A stretch of 43,531 bases of DNA from Clostridiales bacterium. Lineage in GTDB: Bacteria; Bacillota; Clostridia; Oscillospirales; Oscillospiraceae. The stretch is from assembly GCA_021201185.1 (NCBI GenBank), contig JAJQFJ010000037.1, positions 1 to 43,531 on the forward strand, in the 5' to 3' direction. The notes below the pieces were generated by a model. The model ran no database searches. It was not told the origin of the DNA and was given only the letters and a program-made list of their open reading frames with translations. Below, one piece after another: positions 25,874 through 34,750 of the stretch. Position 1 is the stretch's first letter. Each line of letters begins with the position of its first letter. Position numbers and translations under genes: made by a program.

Positions 25874-27062
25874 GATCCTCCGCCTCGATTTCTAATGTAA
25901 GATGGGCCAGCACGTCCTTCAGCGTTTGCTGACAGGCCTCCGGGCTGTCGCCCCGGAGAATGACCTGGCCGATGCGGTCCCCGCCGTTGGTCATACGGCG
26001 GACGACGGCTCCGGGCCGGATGTTGAAGGACAGGTCGATGATGTCCTCCGAGGGCGTCACCGTGTTCCCGATGGCCCGGACCACGCCGGTCACGGGAGAG
26101 GAGAGCAGGTGGGTCAGACAGGGGATGCGGGGCGGGTCTGCAAAGTGGGGGGACACATCCTCCCCCACTGCCAGGGCGGCGATGGCCTCGTAGTAATCGG
26201 TCCCGTAGTAGATGCCCACCATGTCTGCAATGCCGGTGGCCCCGGCTCTGGCGGTGGCCTCGATGACATATACCTTCCCATCCAGAAGCATCACATCCAG
26301 ATCCATAGGTGCGTTCTCAATGCCCAATGCGGAGGCAGCTTTCCTTACCTGGACCGCTGCTTTTTCCCCCATAGCCTCCAGATGAAGCCATGGCACCGAA
26401 TGTCCCTTGGAGAAGGGAGGGTTCATTTTACGATGGTCGCTGTTGGAGGGGAGAACGTAGACTGGAACGCCGTCCTGTATCATGGCTTCCAAGTCAAACA
26501 TCTCGCCCTGGAGGTACTCCTCCAGGATACAATAGCTTTTCCGGGAGGCGGCCATGCTTCTGTCGTAGCAACTCAGGACCTCTTCCTCGTTCTGACAGAT
26601 AAAAATCCCCCGGCTGCCCATCTGGTCCACCGCCTTGATGATGAGGGGGAACCGGAGGTCCTGCATGGCGGGGGCCAGGTCGTCCCGGCCGGAGATCTTC
26701 CGGAAGCGGGCGGTGTTGACTCCGGCGGCCAGAAACGCCTCCTTCATCCGGTACTTGTTGGTGCACAGCCGAGCGGTCTCCCAGGAGGGGCCGGGCAGGC
26801 CCAGTTGAGAACAGACATAGCCCTGGGCCAGCAGTCCGGTGTCCATACAACAGGTGCAGATACCGTCGATCTGCTCCGCCCTGGCGGCGGCCAGGACCGC
26901 CTCCGGGTCGGTGATGTCCGCATAACAGACCGCGTCTGCCTCTCCAAAGCCGGGATAGCTTCCGGGGATGCTGGCCACGACGGTGTACAGGCCCAGCCGC
27001 TTTGCCGCCCGGATGAGCGGGACCTGGGAATAGCTGGCGCCCAGGATCATCAGCTTTTTCAT
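25842..27062 (-). CDS. ATP-grasp domain protein (carboxylate-amine/thiol ligase type)
   Basis: ATP-dependent ligase that joins a carboxylate to an amine. 406 residues: a Rossmann-like N-terminal domain (KKLMILGASYSQVPLIRAAK), then the ATP-grasp fold with PLIIKAVDQMGSRGIF, an EEYLQGEMFDLEAM strand and metal ligands near VIEATARAGATG. Substrate not known; similar proteins occur in capsule and surface-glycan clusters. It follows the WbqC-like gene by 22 bases. The next gene starts inside its 3' end, and both ends look intact, so this is overlap rather than a frameshift. Confidence 0.82.
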   Translation of the reverse strand: MKKLMILGASYSQVPLIRAAKRLGLYTVVASIPGSYPGFGEADAVCYADITDPEAVLAAARAEQIDGICTCCMDTGLLAQGYVCSQLGLPGPSWETARLCTNKYRMKEAFLAAGVNTARFRKISGRDDLAPAMQDLRFPLIIKAVDQMGSRGIFICQNEEEVLSCYDRSMAASRKSYCILEEYLQGEMFDLEAMIQDGVPVYVLPSNSDHRKMNPPFSKGHSVPWLHLEAMGEKAAVQVRKAASALGIENAPMDLDVMLLDGKVYVIEATARAGATGIADMVGIYYGTDYYEAIAALAVGEDVSPHFADPPRIPCLTHLLSSPVTGVVRAIGNTVTPSEDIIDLSFNIRPGAVVRRMTNGGDRIGQVILRGDSPEACQQTLKDVLAHLTLEIEAEDHAGIHCYPVL

Positions 27063-27084
27063 GTGGTGTGGGACCTCCCTGCGC

Positions 27085-27783
27085 TCACTTGTGGAAGCTC
27101 TTCATGTATTTGGGCGCGTCCGGCCCCTCCTGGAAGAGCAGGTCGAGGATGCTAACCGTGTGGACAAAGTCGCCGTGGAGCTGGGGATATTCCGGGTAGC
27201 CGTCATAGTTCATATAATCCAGCTGGATACCGGCCTGTTCAAAACACTCGTCCACAATATAGTCCTTGGCGGCAGGGCCGGAGAGGTAATACCCTCCCCC
27301 TGCGGATTTGACCAGCTCCACCAGGCGCTCCGTCTTCCCGTCAGCCAGGGTGTAGTCCGAGGACCAGGTGATCTTTGTCTCAATGCCCAGATAACGGCAG
27401 ATATTGGTCAGAAACAGATAATTGATGTCGCTCAGGTAGTCCATCCCGGCGGCCTGACCGTACAGGTCCTCCAGCATGGGGGCCAGTTCCTTGAAGTGAG
27501 GGGCCCTGGCGTAGTTCATGTGAAGGCTTTTCCAGTGCTCCTCCGCCCACTTGTGGTCCATCACCCGGGTCTCGTTGATCATCTGATAGAATTTGCCCTT
27601 CACGTCCACGGGGATGGTCAGCCATTTGACACCACCGAAGGTCTTGATCTTGTTCCGGTTGCGCCAGTCCCGGCGGGTGTACTGCATATCATCGTATAGG
27701 ATAAACTCATCCACCATATTGATCAGGTCAAAATACCCCTTCCAGGGGATATAGTTTGATTGAAGAATGGCAACCTTTTTCAT
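27085..27783 (-). CDS. WbqC-like family protein
   Basis: 232 residues. The opening KKVAILQSNYIPWKGYFDLI and FILYDDMQYTRRDWRNRNKI are the hallmark of the WbqC family, found in O-antigen, capsule and glycopeptide gene clusters; the biochemical function is not firmly known, and roles in modifying amino sugars or acyl transfer have been suggested. First gene of the five-gene operon, with its own strong promoter and the ribosome site GGAAGGAAG. Confidence 0.85.
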   Translation of the reverse strand: MKKVAILQSNYIPWKGYFDLINMVDEFILYDDMQYTRRDWRNRNKIKTFGGVKWLTIPVDVKGKFYQMINETRVMDHKWAEEHWKSLHMNYARAPHFKELAPMLEDLYGQAAGMDYLSDINYLFLTNICRYLGIETKITWSSDYTLADGKTERLVELVKSAGGGYYLSGPAAKDYIVDECFEQAGIQLDYMNYDGYPEYPQLHGDFVHTVSILDLLFQEGPDAPKYMKSFHK

Positions 27784-27879
27784 GTAGCTTACTTCCTTCC
27801 AAAGAGAGCTGAACCCGTATCAAGCCTGCCAGATCGACAAAAAAGGGAAGAAAAGTCATCATCTGGCAACGCCGCTCTT

Positions 27880-27908
27880 ATTCTAGTGTATGAAATCCGA
27901 TCTGTCAA
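27880..27908 (-). promoter_or_regulatory. Sigma-A promoter of the envelope operon
   Basis: Minus strand TTGACA (27903-27908), 17-bp spacer, TAGAAT (27880-27885). The transcript has a leader of about 90 bases with a CCAGAT/ATCTGG inverted repeat. It lies just past the end of trkH, so the operon is transcribed separately from trkAH. Confidence 0.8.
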
Positions 27909-27930
27909 CAGGGGATTCGGCCCCATTCGT

Positions 27931-29403
27931 TCACGCGGCGCTCTTCTTCGTCCGCTTCATCACGCTGCCGCACTTCTCCCCCACGGCGGACAGCAGCACC
28001 ACCAGGGGCAGCACCTCCAGCCGTCCGGCCAGCATATCGAAGATGAGCACCAGCTTGGACAGGGGGGAGTAGAAGGCAAAGTTGGAGGTGGGACCCACCA
28101 GGGACAGCCCGGGACCCACGTTGTTGTAGGTGGTGGCGACGCTGGTGAAGCTGGTCACCAGGTCGTAGCCCTCCAAGGAGATGAGCATCAGGGAGGCCAC
28201 GAAGATGAGCACATAGGCCACCAGATAGAACAGCACCTGACGGAGGATGTCGTCGCTGACGGCGGAGCCGTTGAGCCGTATTTTGTACACCACCCGGGGA
28301 TGGCGGAGGCGCTTGGCCTCGCATCTCACATACTTGCCCATGAGCAGCCAGCGGGAGATCTTCATGCCGCCGCCGGTACTGCCTGCGCAGGCGCCGATGA
28401 ACATGAGCATCACCAGCACTGCCTGGGAGAGGGAGGGCCAGAGGCTGAAATCCGTGCTCATATAGCCGGTGGTGGTTATGATGGTGACCACCTGGAAGAA
28501 GCTGTGGCGGAATACCTCCTCCAGGGTGGGGAACAGGCTTCGGATGTCCCACATCACCAGGGCGGTGGCCACGGCGATGACCAGCAGATACCAGCGAAGC
28601 TCCTCATAGAGCAGACCGGCCTTAAACTTCCGGGCCAGGAGCAGGAAGTAGACGCCGAAGTTCACGCCAAAGAGCAGCTGGAAAATGGTGACGACGTACT
28701 GGATATAGGGGCTGTACTCCGACATACTGGTGTTGAGCACGCCGAAGCCGCCGGTGCCTCCACTGGTGAAGCTGGTGGTGATGGCCTCAAAGAAGGACAT
28801 CCCCCCGAACAGCAGGAGTACCATCTCCGAGAGGGTGAGCACCCCGTAAATTTTATAGAGCAACGTGGCGGACTCCCGGATCTTGGGCACCATCTTCTCC
28901 ACCGAGGCCCCGGTGGACTCCGCCCGCATCAGGTGGATGTTCCGGCCGCTGGACAGGGGCAAAATCGCCATGAGAAAGACCAGGATGCCCATGCCGCCCA
29001 GCCACTGGGTAAAGGCCCGCCAGAACAGACTGGCGTGGGATACGGACTCGATGTCCGTCAGAATGGTGGAGCCGGTGGTGGTGAAGCCGGAGGCGGTTTC
29101 AAACATGGCGTCCAGAAAGCTGGGGATGTCCCCCGCCAGGGTGAAGGGCACAGCCCCCAGGATACTGGCTAAAATCCAGGTCAGGGCCACGGTCACATAG
29201 CCGTCCTTGGCGTAGAACCGGCTGGAGGCGGGCTTTCTGCGGGTGAGCAGTAGGCCCACGGCGATGTACACCGCCGCCACGGCCAGATAGACCAGACCGG
29301 CGGTCTCCTGATAGAACAGGGCCACCACGCAGGAGGGGAGCAGGAACAGCCCGATGAGACAGACCGCCCAGCTGAGGATATAGCAGAGCATGGCGAGGTT
29401 CAT
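27931..29403 (-). CDS. trkH: Potassium uptake protein TrkH
   Basis: Channel-like membrane subunit of the Trk potassium system. 490 residues, many spans, with four pore-loop repeats whose filter motifs are visible: ASGFTTTGST, TSGGTGGFG, ITTTGYMST and TTYNNVGPG. A GSTGGGMKI segment follows the third pore. Its start codon overlaps the trkA stop by 4 bases. No terminator is evident before the envelope-operon promoter. Confidence 0.95.
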   Translation of the reverse strand: MNLAMLCYILSWAVCLIGLFLLPSCVVALFYQETAGLVYLAVAAVYIAVGLLLTRRKPASSRFYAKDGYVTVALTWILASILGAVPFTLAGDIPSFLDAMFETASGFTTTGSTILTDIESVSHASLFWRAFTQWLGGMGILVFLMAILPLSSGRNIHLMRAESTGASVEKMVPKIRESATLLYKIYGVLTLSEMVLLLFGGMSFFEAITTSFTSGGTGGFGVLNTSMSEYSPYIQYVVTIFQLLFGVNFGVYFLLLARKFKAGLLYEELRWYLLVIAVATALVMWDIRSLFPTLEEVFRHSFFQVVTIITTTGYMSTDFSLWPSLSQAVLVMLMFIGACAGSTGGGMKISRWLLMGKYVRCEAKRLRHPRVVYKIRLNGSAVSDDILRQVLFYLVAYVLIFVASLMLISLEGYDLVTSFTSVATTYNNVGPGLSLVGPTSNFAFYSPLSKLVLIFDMLAGRLEVLPLVVLLSAVGEKCGSVMKRTKKSAA

Positions 29404-30818
29404 CTTCTGCTGTCCTCCTCCACCGGCCGCCCCAGACGGCCCCGGAGCGCCGCCCCGGGACGGAGAATGTCGGTCAGCTCCCGGATGCCCTTGTGGCTGG
29501 TGACCACGATCATGGTGTCGTCCCGCATGAGGCAGTCATTGCCCCGGGGATTGAACACCCGGCCCTTCCGGATGATGGCGGAGACCAGCAGGTCGTCCCG
29601 GAGGGGCAGCTCCATCAGAGGGACGTTGAACAGGGGGGAGGTGCCCTCCAGCCGGAAGCTGAGCACCTCCGCCTTGCCGTCCAGAATGGGATAGTTGGTC
29701 TCCACGCTGCTGTTCATGGAGTTCTGCATGGCCCGGATATACTGGGCGATCTGCCGGGCGGCCAGCTCCCGGGGGCAGATGACGCTGCCCAGGTCCATCC
29801 GCTCCAGCACCTCGGAGAAGGGCATATCGGAGACCTTGGTCACCCGCTTCCCCTTTGGGTTATAGATGGAGGCCAGCATAGAGAGCATCATATTTTCCTC
29901 ATCCACGTTGGTCAGGGCGACCACTGACTGGGCGCTCTCCAGCCCCTCCTCCAGCAGCACGTCCCGGTCCCGGCTGCTGGCGTGGATGACCATGGCGGAG
30001 GGAAGGGCCTCGCTGAGATAGGCGCAACGCTCCTCGTCCGCCTCCAGAATTTTGATGTTGATTTTCATTACGGCCAGCTGACTGGCCAGATAATAGGCGA
30101 TCCGACCGCCACCCAGGATCATGGTGTCCCGGGCCTGGCCGGAGGCGATGCCGATACGCTGGAAGAACAGTGAGGTGCTCTGGGGAGAGCCCACGATGGA
30201 GACCTTGTCCCCCAGCTGGAACACGAAGTCGCCCTTGGGGATGATGACCTTCCGGTTGCGCTCCACGGCGCAGACCAGGATGTCGGTGCCCAGCTTCTGG
30301 TTCATCCGGCTGATGGGGAGATCGGCCAGAGGATTTTTCCCCTCCAGAGAGAAGGTGAGCAGCTCCGCCCGGCCTTCGGCGAAGGTGGAGATGTCGATGG
30401 CCTTGGGGGTGCGGAGGCGGCGGGCGATCTCTGTGGCCGCCGTCAGCTCCGGGTTGAGCAGCATGGAGATACCCAGGCTCTGCTGGAGATAGGTCCGCTC
30501 CTCGTGATAGGTGAAATCCCGGACCCGGGCGATGGTGGTGATGCCGTGGCCCGCTTTCTTGGCAATCACGCAGCAGAGCAGATTCACCTCGTCCTGCCCG
30601 GTGACGGCGATGAGTACGTCGCAGACGGCGATGCCCGCCTCCTCCAGCAGCTGAAAGCTGGTGCCGTTGCCCACGATGCCCATCACGTCGCAGTTGTCCG
30701 CAATCTGCTGCACCCGGTCCCGCCGGGTGTCGATGACGGTGATGTCGTAGTCCTCCTGGCTCAGCTCCTCTGCGAGGGTGGAGCCGATCCTTCCGCAGCC
30801 GACAATAATCATGTTCAT
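29400..30818 (-). CDS. trkA: Trk system potassium uptake regulatory protein TrkA
   Basis: Peripheral NAD(H)/nucleotide-binding subunit that gates TrkH. About 472 residues with two RCK units: the first begins MNMIIVGCGRIGSTLAEEL with the GxGxxG loop, and the second begins near residue 230 (TMILGGGRIAYYLASQL), each followed by a TrkA-C domain. I choose ATG 30818; longer in-frame starts run into the promoter. Forms trkA-trkH, with a 4-base overlap. Confidence 0.95.
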   Translation of the reverse strand: MNMIIVGCGRIGSTLAEELSQEDYDITVIDTRRDRVQQIADNCDVMGIVGNGTSFQLLEEAGIAVCDVLIAVTGQDEVNLLCCVIAKKAGHGITTIARVRDFTYHEERTYLQQSLGISMLLNPELTAATEIARRLRTPKAIDISTFAEGRAELLTFSLEGKNPLADLPISRMNQKLGTDILVCAVERNRKVIIPKGDFVFQLGDKVSIVGSPQSTSLFFQRIGIASGQARDTMILGGGRIAYYLASQLAVMKINIKILEADEERCAYLSEALPSAMVIHASSRDRDVLLEEGLESAQSVVALTNVDEENMMLSMLASIYNPKGKRVTKVSDMPFSEVLERMDLGSVICPRELAARQIAQYIRAMQNSMNSSVETNYPILDGKAEVLSFRLEGTSPLFNVPLMELPLRDDLLVSAIIRKGRVFNPRGNDCLMRDDTMIVVTSHKGIRELTDILRPGAALRGRLGRPVEEDSRR

Positions 30819-30856
30819 TGGGAAATCGCCTCTTTTTGTTTTCCAGCCTGTGACAC

Positions 30857-30885
30857 AGCATAGCACAAAAGATGAAAAGTGGCAA
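30857..30885 (-). promoter_or_regulatory. Sigma-A promoter of trkA-trkH
   Basis: Minus strand TTGCCA (30880-30885), 17-bp spacer, TATGCT (30857-30862) with an extended TGC. About 35 bases before the trkA start. Confidence 0.7.
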
Positions 30886-30913
30886 CGGTAAAATGATGAG
30901 AGGTGTCGGGACA

Positions 30914-30933
30914 GGGGGAACAAAGTGTAAAAT
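30914..30933 (+). promoter_or_regulatory. 20-nt element upstream of the galK promoter, shared with 35499-35518
   Basis: GGGGGAACAAAGTGTAAAAT differs at one base from the copy before the HD-domain gene. It ends 25 bases before the -35 box, close to the 24 bases at the other site. It also lies upstream of the divergent trkA promoter. Probably a regulator binding site; the regulator is unknown. Confidence 0.5.
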
Positions 30934-30958
30934 GTAACAAACTTTTCACAAAAACGCA

Positions 30959-30987
30959 TTGCCTCTTTTGGCCTGAAACGGCATAAT
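30959..30987 (+). promoter_or_regulatory. Sigma-A promoter of galK-galT
   Basis: TTGCCT (30959-30964), 17-bp spacer, CATAAT (30982-30987). The leader carries a small GGAGACCG...CGGTCTC-type inverted repeat just before the ribosome site. Confidence 0.65.
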
Positions 30988-31045
30988 AGGAGGCGAATAT
31001 TACAGACGGAGACCGTACCCCCGGTCTCACAGGAGGAAACCACAT

Positions 31046-32341
31046 ATGACAACGATTAAGGCGATTCGGGCGGCGCTGCTCACCGGAGACTGCCGCCGGG
31101 AGCTGTCCCGTATCTACTGCCGGGAGGAGAACACCGTCGGCCCCGTGTGCTGCCGTCTGGAGGAGCTGATGAACGGCTTCCAAAGGACCTTTCAGCGGGA
31201 CGAGAATACCCAGGTGGCCCTCTGCACCGCGGCGGGACGCACCGAGGTGGGGGGCAACCACACCGACCATCAGCGGGGCAAGGTGCTGGCTGCCAGCGTA
31301 GACCTGGACGCCGTGGCCTGCGCCGCTCCCAACGGGACGGATATCGTCCGCCTGTGCTCTGAGGGCTACGGCATGGTGGAGATCCGGATGGACGAGCTGG
31401 ACAAGGTGGACGCCGAGGAGAACACCACTCCCTCTCTGGTCCGGGGCATCCTGGCCCGGACGGCCCAGCTGGGCTATCAGCCTGTCGGCTTTGACGCATA
31501 CATCCGCTCCGACGTGCCGGGAGGCTCCGGCCTGTCCTCCTCCGCCTGCTATGAGGTGCTGGTGGGGGTGGTGGCCAACCACCTGTACTGCCGGGACGAG
31601 CTGTCCCTGGCCCAGATCGCCATGATGGGCCAGTACGCGGAAAACGTCTACTTCGGCAAGCCCTCCGGCCTGATGGACCAGATGGCCTGCGCCCTGGGGG
31701 GCATCGTGGGCATCGACTTCCGGGAGGAGGGAAACCCGGTGTACCATCAGGTGGACTTTGACTTTATGGCGGCGGGCCATGCCCTGTGCATCATTGACAC
31801 CGGGGCGGACCACGCCGACCTGACCGCCGATTATGGGGCGATTCCCCGGGAAATGGGGGCGGTGGCGGCCCAGATGGGCAAGACCGTGCTCAGCGAGACC
31901 GACCCGGCGGCGTTCTATGCCCAGCTGCCCCGTCTCCGGGAGCGGCTGGGGGACCGGGCGGTGCTCCGGGCCATCCACTATTACGACGACGTGAACCGGG
32001 TGGAGCGGCAGGTGCAGGCTCTGGAAGGGGGAGACTTTGACACCTTCCTGGCTCTGGTGAACCAGTCCGGACAGTCCTCCTTTATGTATTTGCAAAACGT
32101 GGCCACCTTCCGGGACCCGGCTGATCAGCCGGTGGCGGTGGCTCTGGCGGCGGCCCAGCATCTGCTGGGAGGCCGGGGAGCCGTCCGGGTCCACGGAGGC
32201 GGCTTTGCCGGGACCATCCAGGCCTTCGTCCCCCTGGACTGCCTGGACCGGTTCCATCTGGGCATGGACGCCCTGCTGGGCCAGGGCTCCTGCCATATCC
32301 TGACCATCCGCCCGGTGGGCGGGGCCGTGCTGTTTGGATGA
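31046..32341 (+). CDS. galK: Galactokinase (GHMP family)
   Basis: Phosphorylates galactose at C1. 431 residues with the three GHMP motifs: sugar-binding GRTEVGGNHTDHQRG near residue 65, the ATP loop PGGSGLSSSA near 155, and VHGGGFAGT near the C-terminus. The first motif differs from the classical GRVNLIGEHTDY, a variant I associate with Clostridia. The N-terminus has about 50 extra residues. The following galT supports galactose as substrate. AGGAGG lies ten bases before ATG. Confidence 0.9.
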   Translation: MTTIKAIRAALLTGDCRRELSRIYCREENTVGPVCCRLEELMNGFQRTFQRDENTQVALCTAAGRTEVGGNHTDHQRGKVLAASVDLDAVACAAPNGTDIVRLCSEGYGMVEIRMDELDKVDAEENTTPSLVRGILARTAQLGYQPVGFDAYIRSDVPGGSGLSSSACYEVLVGVVANHLYCRDELSLAQIAMMGQYAENVYFGKPSGLMDQMACALGGIVGIDFREEGNPVYHQVDFDFMAAGHALCIIDTGADHADLTADYGAIPREMGAVAAQMGKTVLSETDPAAFYAQLPRLRERLGDRAVLRAIHYYDDVNRVERQVQALEGGDFDTFLALVNQSGQSSFMYLQNVATFRDPADQPVAVALAAAQHLLGGRGAVRVHGGGFAGTIQAFVPLDCLDRFHLGMDALLGQGSCHILTIRPVGGAVLFG

Positions 32342-32357
32342 GAGGGGAGAGAGAAAC

Positions 32358-33848
32358 ATGGAGCTTGCCATTTCTCAGCTGGTGGAGTACGCCGTCCGCC
32401 ACGGGCTGATCGGGGAGGGCGACCGGGTGTGGGCCGCCAACCGTCTGCTGGAGGCTTTGGGTCTGGAGGGCTTTGACGGCCTGATCCCGGTGGAGGAGCT
32501 GCCGCCCCTCCAGGACATTCTGGACGTGATGAACCGGTACGCCTATGAACACGGGCTCATCCAGGGGGACACCCCCTCCTTCACCGACCTGTATGACACG
32601 GGGCTGATGGGTCTGCTGCCCCCCCGGCCCTCGGAGACGGCGCGGCAGTTCTGGGAGGCCTACGCCCGCAGCCCGGAGGAGGCCACCAGCTGGTACTATA
32701 CCTTCTCCGGGGACACCAACTATATCCGCCGGGACCGTATCGCAAAGGACGTGAAGTGGCCGGCAGAGACGGAGCACGGCACCCTGGACATCACCATCAA
32801 CCTATCCAAGCCGGAAAAGGATCCCCGGGCCATCGCCGCCGCCGGAAAGGCGGAGTCGGTGAAGTACCCCAAGTGCCAGCTCTGTGTGGAGAACGAGGGC
32901 TATGCCGGACGGCTGGACCACCCCGCCCGTCAGAATCACCGGGTCATCCCCCTGAAGCTGGCAGGGGAGGACTACTGCCTCCAGTACTCCCCCTATGTCT
33001 ATTATAACGAGCACTGCATCGTCTTTAACCGGAAGCACATCCCCATGGCCATCGACCGGCGGTGCTTCGACCATCTGCTGGAGTTCGTCACCATCTTCCC
33101 CCACTATTTCGTCGGCTCCAACGCGGACCTCCCCATCGTGGGGGGCAGCGTGCTGAGCCACGACCACTATCAGGGGGGCCGGTACACCTTCGCCATGGAG
33201 CGGGCCCCGGTGGAGACGGAGATCTCCATCCCCGGTTATGAGGACCTGTCCGCCGGTATCGTCCGCTGGCCCATGTCGGTCATCCGGCTCCGGGGAGCGG
33301 ACCCGGTCCGGGTGGCGGATTGCAGTGAGCACATTCTCAACGTCTGGCGGGGCTACTCCGACCCGGCAGCCGACATCCTGGCGGAGACGGACGCCCCCCA
33401 CAACACCATCACCCCCATCTGCCGCAGAAGGGGGGAGGACTACGAGATGGACCTGGTGCTACGCAACAACCGCACCACCGAGGAGTATCCCCTGGGCATT
33501 TTCCACCCCCATCAGGAGAAGCACCACATCAAGAAGGAGAACATCGGCCTTATCGAGGTCATGGGCCTGGCGGTGCTCCCCGCCCGGCTGAAGGAGGAGC
33601 TGGCGGTGCTGGAGCAGACCATCCTCACCGGCGGCGACCTGGACGCCGACCCCAGGACCGCCTCCCACGCGAGCTGGGCCAGAGAGGTCGTGATGGGCGG
33701 ACACCCCGAGCTGAACGCCGACAACTGCGGCGACATCATCCGCCTGGAGGTGGGCAAGGTCTTTGCCGCCGTCCTGGAGGACGCCGGGGTGTACAAGCGC
33801 ACCGACGAGGGCCGGGAGGCGTTTTTGCGGTTCGTGGCGGCGCTGTAA
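32358..33848 (+). CDS. galT: UDP-glucose-hexose-1-phosphate uridylyltransferase, class II
   Basis: Exchanges UMP between UDP-glucose and galactose 1-phosphate (Leloir pathway). 496 residues, the long Gram-positive form of GalT rather than the approximately 350-residue HIT type. Recognisable stretches are YPKCQLCVENEGYAGR, LSHDHYQGGRYTFAME and NRTTEEYPLGIFHPH. It starts 16 bases after galK with ribosome site GAGGGGAGAG. No galE or sugar transporter is visible in the window. Confidence 0.94.
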   Translation: MELAISQLVEYAVRHGLIGEGDRVWAANRLLEALGLEGFDGLIPVEELPPLQDILDVMNRYAYEHGLIQGDTPSFTDLYDTGLMGLLPPRPSETARQFWEAYARSPEEATSWYYTFSGDTNYIRRDRIAKDVKWPAETEHGTLDITINLSKPEKDPRAIAAAGKAESVKYPKCQLCVENEGYAGRLDHPARQNHRVIPLKLAGEDYCLQYSPYVYYNEHCIVFNRKHIPMAIDRRCFDHLLEFVTIFPHYFVGSNADLPIVGGSVLSHDHYQGGRYTFAMERAPVETEISIPGYEDLSAGIVRWPMSVIRLRGADPVRVADCSEHILNVWRGYSDPAADILAETDAPHNTITPICRRRGEDYEMDLVLRNNRTTEEYPLGIFHPHQEKHHIKKENIGLIEVMGLAVLPARLKEELAVLEQTILTGGDLDADPRTASHASWAREVVMGGHPELNADNCGDIIRLEVGKVFAAVLEDAGVYKRTDEGREAFLRFVAAL

Positions 33849-33855
33849 AAAGAAT

Positions 33856-33889
33856 TTGCCTTTTCCCCCTGCCTGTGTTACAATAACAC
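33856..33889 (+). promoter_or_regulatory. Sigma-A promoter with a palindrome over its -10 box, before two unknown membrane genes
   Basis: TTGCCT (33856-33861), 17-bp spacer, TACAAT (33879-33884). GTGTTA-CAA-TAACAC (33875-33889) is an inverted repeat centred on the -10 box and is well placed for a repressor. Begins 8 bases after the galT stop. Confidence 0.65.
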
Positions 33890-33945
33890 GTAATATGTGC
33901 GCAGACGACAAGACTGCGCCGGACAAACAGAAGGAGAGAATACCC

Positions 33946-34359
33946 ATGGCCTGTTTTTTGGTACCCACCACTGAGGCGGTGGTCATCACGGTGGCGACCC
34001 ACGTGATCAACAACCACGAGAAGAAGGCGGCGGCCCGGCCCCGGGCGGAGAGAAGGCTGGAGGGGCGGCACAATGGTCCCGCCATCCCCTGGAGCCGGAA
34101 GCTGAGCTGGCTGTCCGAGATGCTGTGGGGCGGCTCTCTGCTGCTGGCCTTTGAGCACCTGTGGCACGGGGAGATCGTCCCCTGGTTCCCCTTCCTGACG
34201 GCGGCCTCCGACCCGGCCAGTACGGCGGAGATGCTCCAGGAGATGGGCTCGGTGGGGGTGCTCATGGCCCTGATCGTTACGGTGGTCTGGGGGTCTATGG
34301 CAGTCGCCGCCGAGGGCATTGCCAAGCGTGACGGGGAGACTGCCCCCGCCGCAGAGTGA
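33946..34359 (+). CDS. Small membrane protein of unknown function
   Basis: 137 residues. The N-terminus (ACFLVPTTEAVVITVATHV) is hydrophobic, a basic region (about 30-55) follows, and two more hydrophobic stretches lie near 62-78 and 103-122. A His/Trp-containing motif LLAFEHLWHGEIVPWFPF sits between them. I recognise it only as resembling unnamed proteins common in gut Clostridia. AGAAGGAGAG precedes ATG 33946. It forms a pair with the next membrane gene. Confidence 0.8.
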   Translation: MACFLVPTTEAVVITVATHVINNHEKKAAARPRAERRLEGRHNGPAIPWSRKLSWLSEMLWGGSLLLAFEHLWHGEIVPWFPFLTAASDPASTAEMLQEMGSVGVLMALIVTVVWGSMAVAAEGIAKRDGETAPAAE

Positions 34360-34369
34360 GGGAGACGGT

Positions 34370-34681
34370 ATGACCCTGCTGCTCACCGTCCTTGCCGCCG
34401 TGTACGCCACCGTCCGGTGGTACACCCGGGAGGACGACACCATGCACCTGGGGGCGCTGTGCCTGATGCTGTGGGGGGCCTCCCTGATGTGGCTGGCAGA
34501 CGCCATTTTCGAGTACGCCGAGCTGGGGGCGGACTACTTTACCCCGGCTCTGGAGGACATGGCGAACGACGCCTTTCTGGGGCTGTCCGTCATCGCCCTG
34601 GCCCTGGTGGTCTGGCTGGTCATCGTCCTGGTCAGAGACTCCCGGGGCACCATCCGGAAAATGCTCACCCGGAAAAAGTAA
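34370..34681 (+). CDS. Small membrane protein of unknown function, partner of the preceding gene
   Basis: 103 residues with about three hydrophobic segments: an N-terminal one, one near 27-45 (LGALCLMLWGASLMWLADAIF) and a C-terminal one (about 70-92) followed by a basic tail ending TRKK. The middle carries acidic residues (FEYAELGADYF). Ribosome site GAGGGAGAC; it starts ten bases after its partner and ends before a terminator. Not recognised as a known family. Confidence 0.75.
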   Translation: MTLLLTVLAAVYATVRWYTREDDTMHLGALCLMLWGASLMWLADAIFEYAELGADYFTPALEDMANDAFLGLSVIALALVVWLVIVLVRDSRGTIRKMLTRKK

Positions 34682-34684
34682 AAC

Positions 34685-34725
34685 AAATCCGCCGGCTTGG
34701 AGAAGGCCTCCAGACCGACGGATTT
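34685..34725. terminator. Terminator between the membrane gene pair and rpe
   Basis: AAATCCG and CGGATTT form the base of a hairpin with inner GGAG/CTCC pairing; T-rich sequence follows on both strands (TTTTGCTTTT on plus). Serves both converging genes. Confidence 0.75.
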
Positions 34726-34750
34726 TGCTTTTGTACAGAGAAAACAGCCC

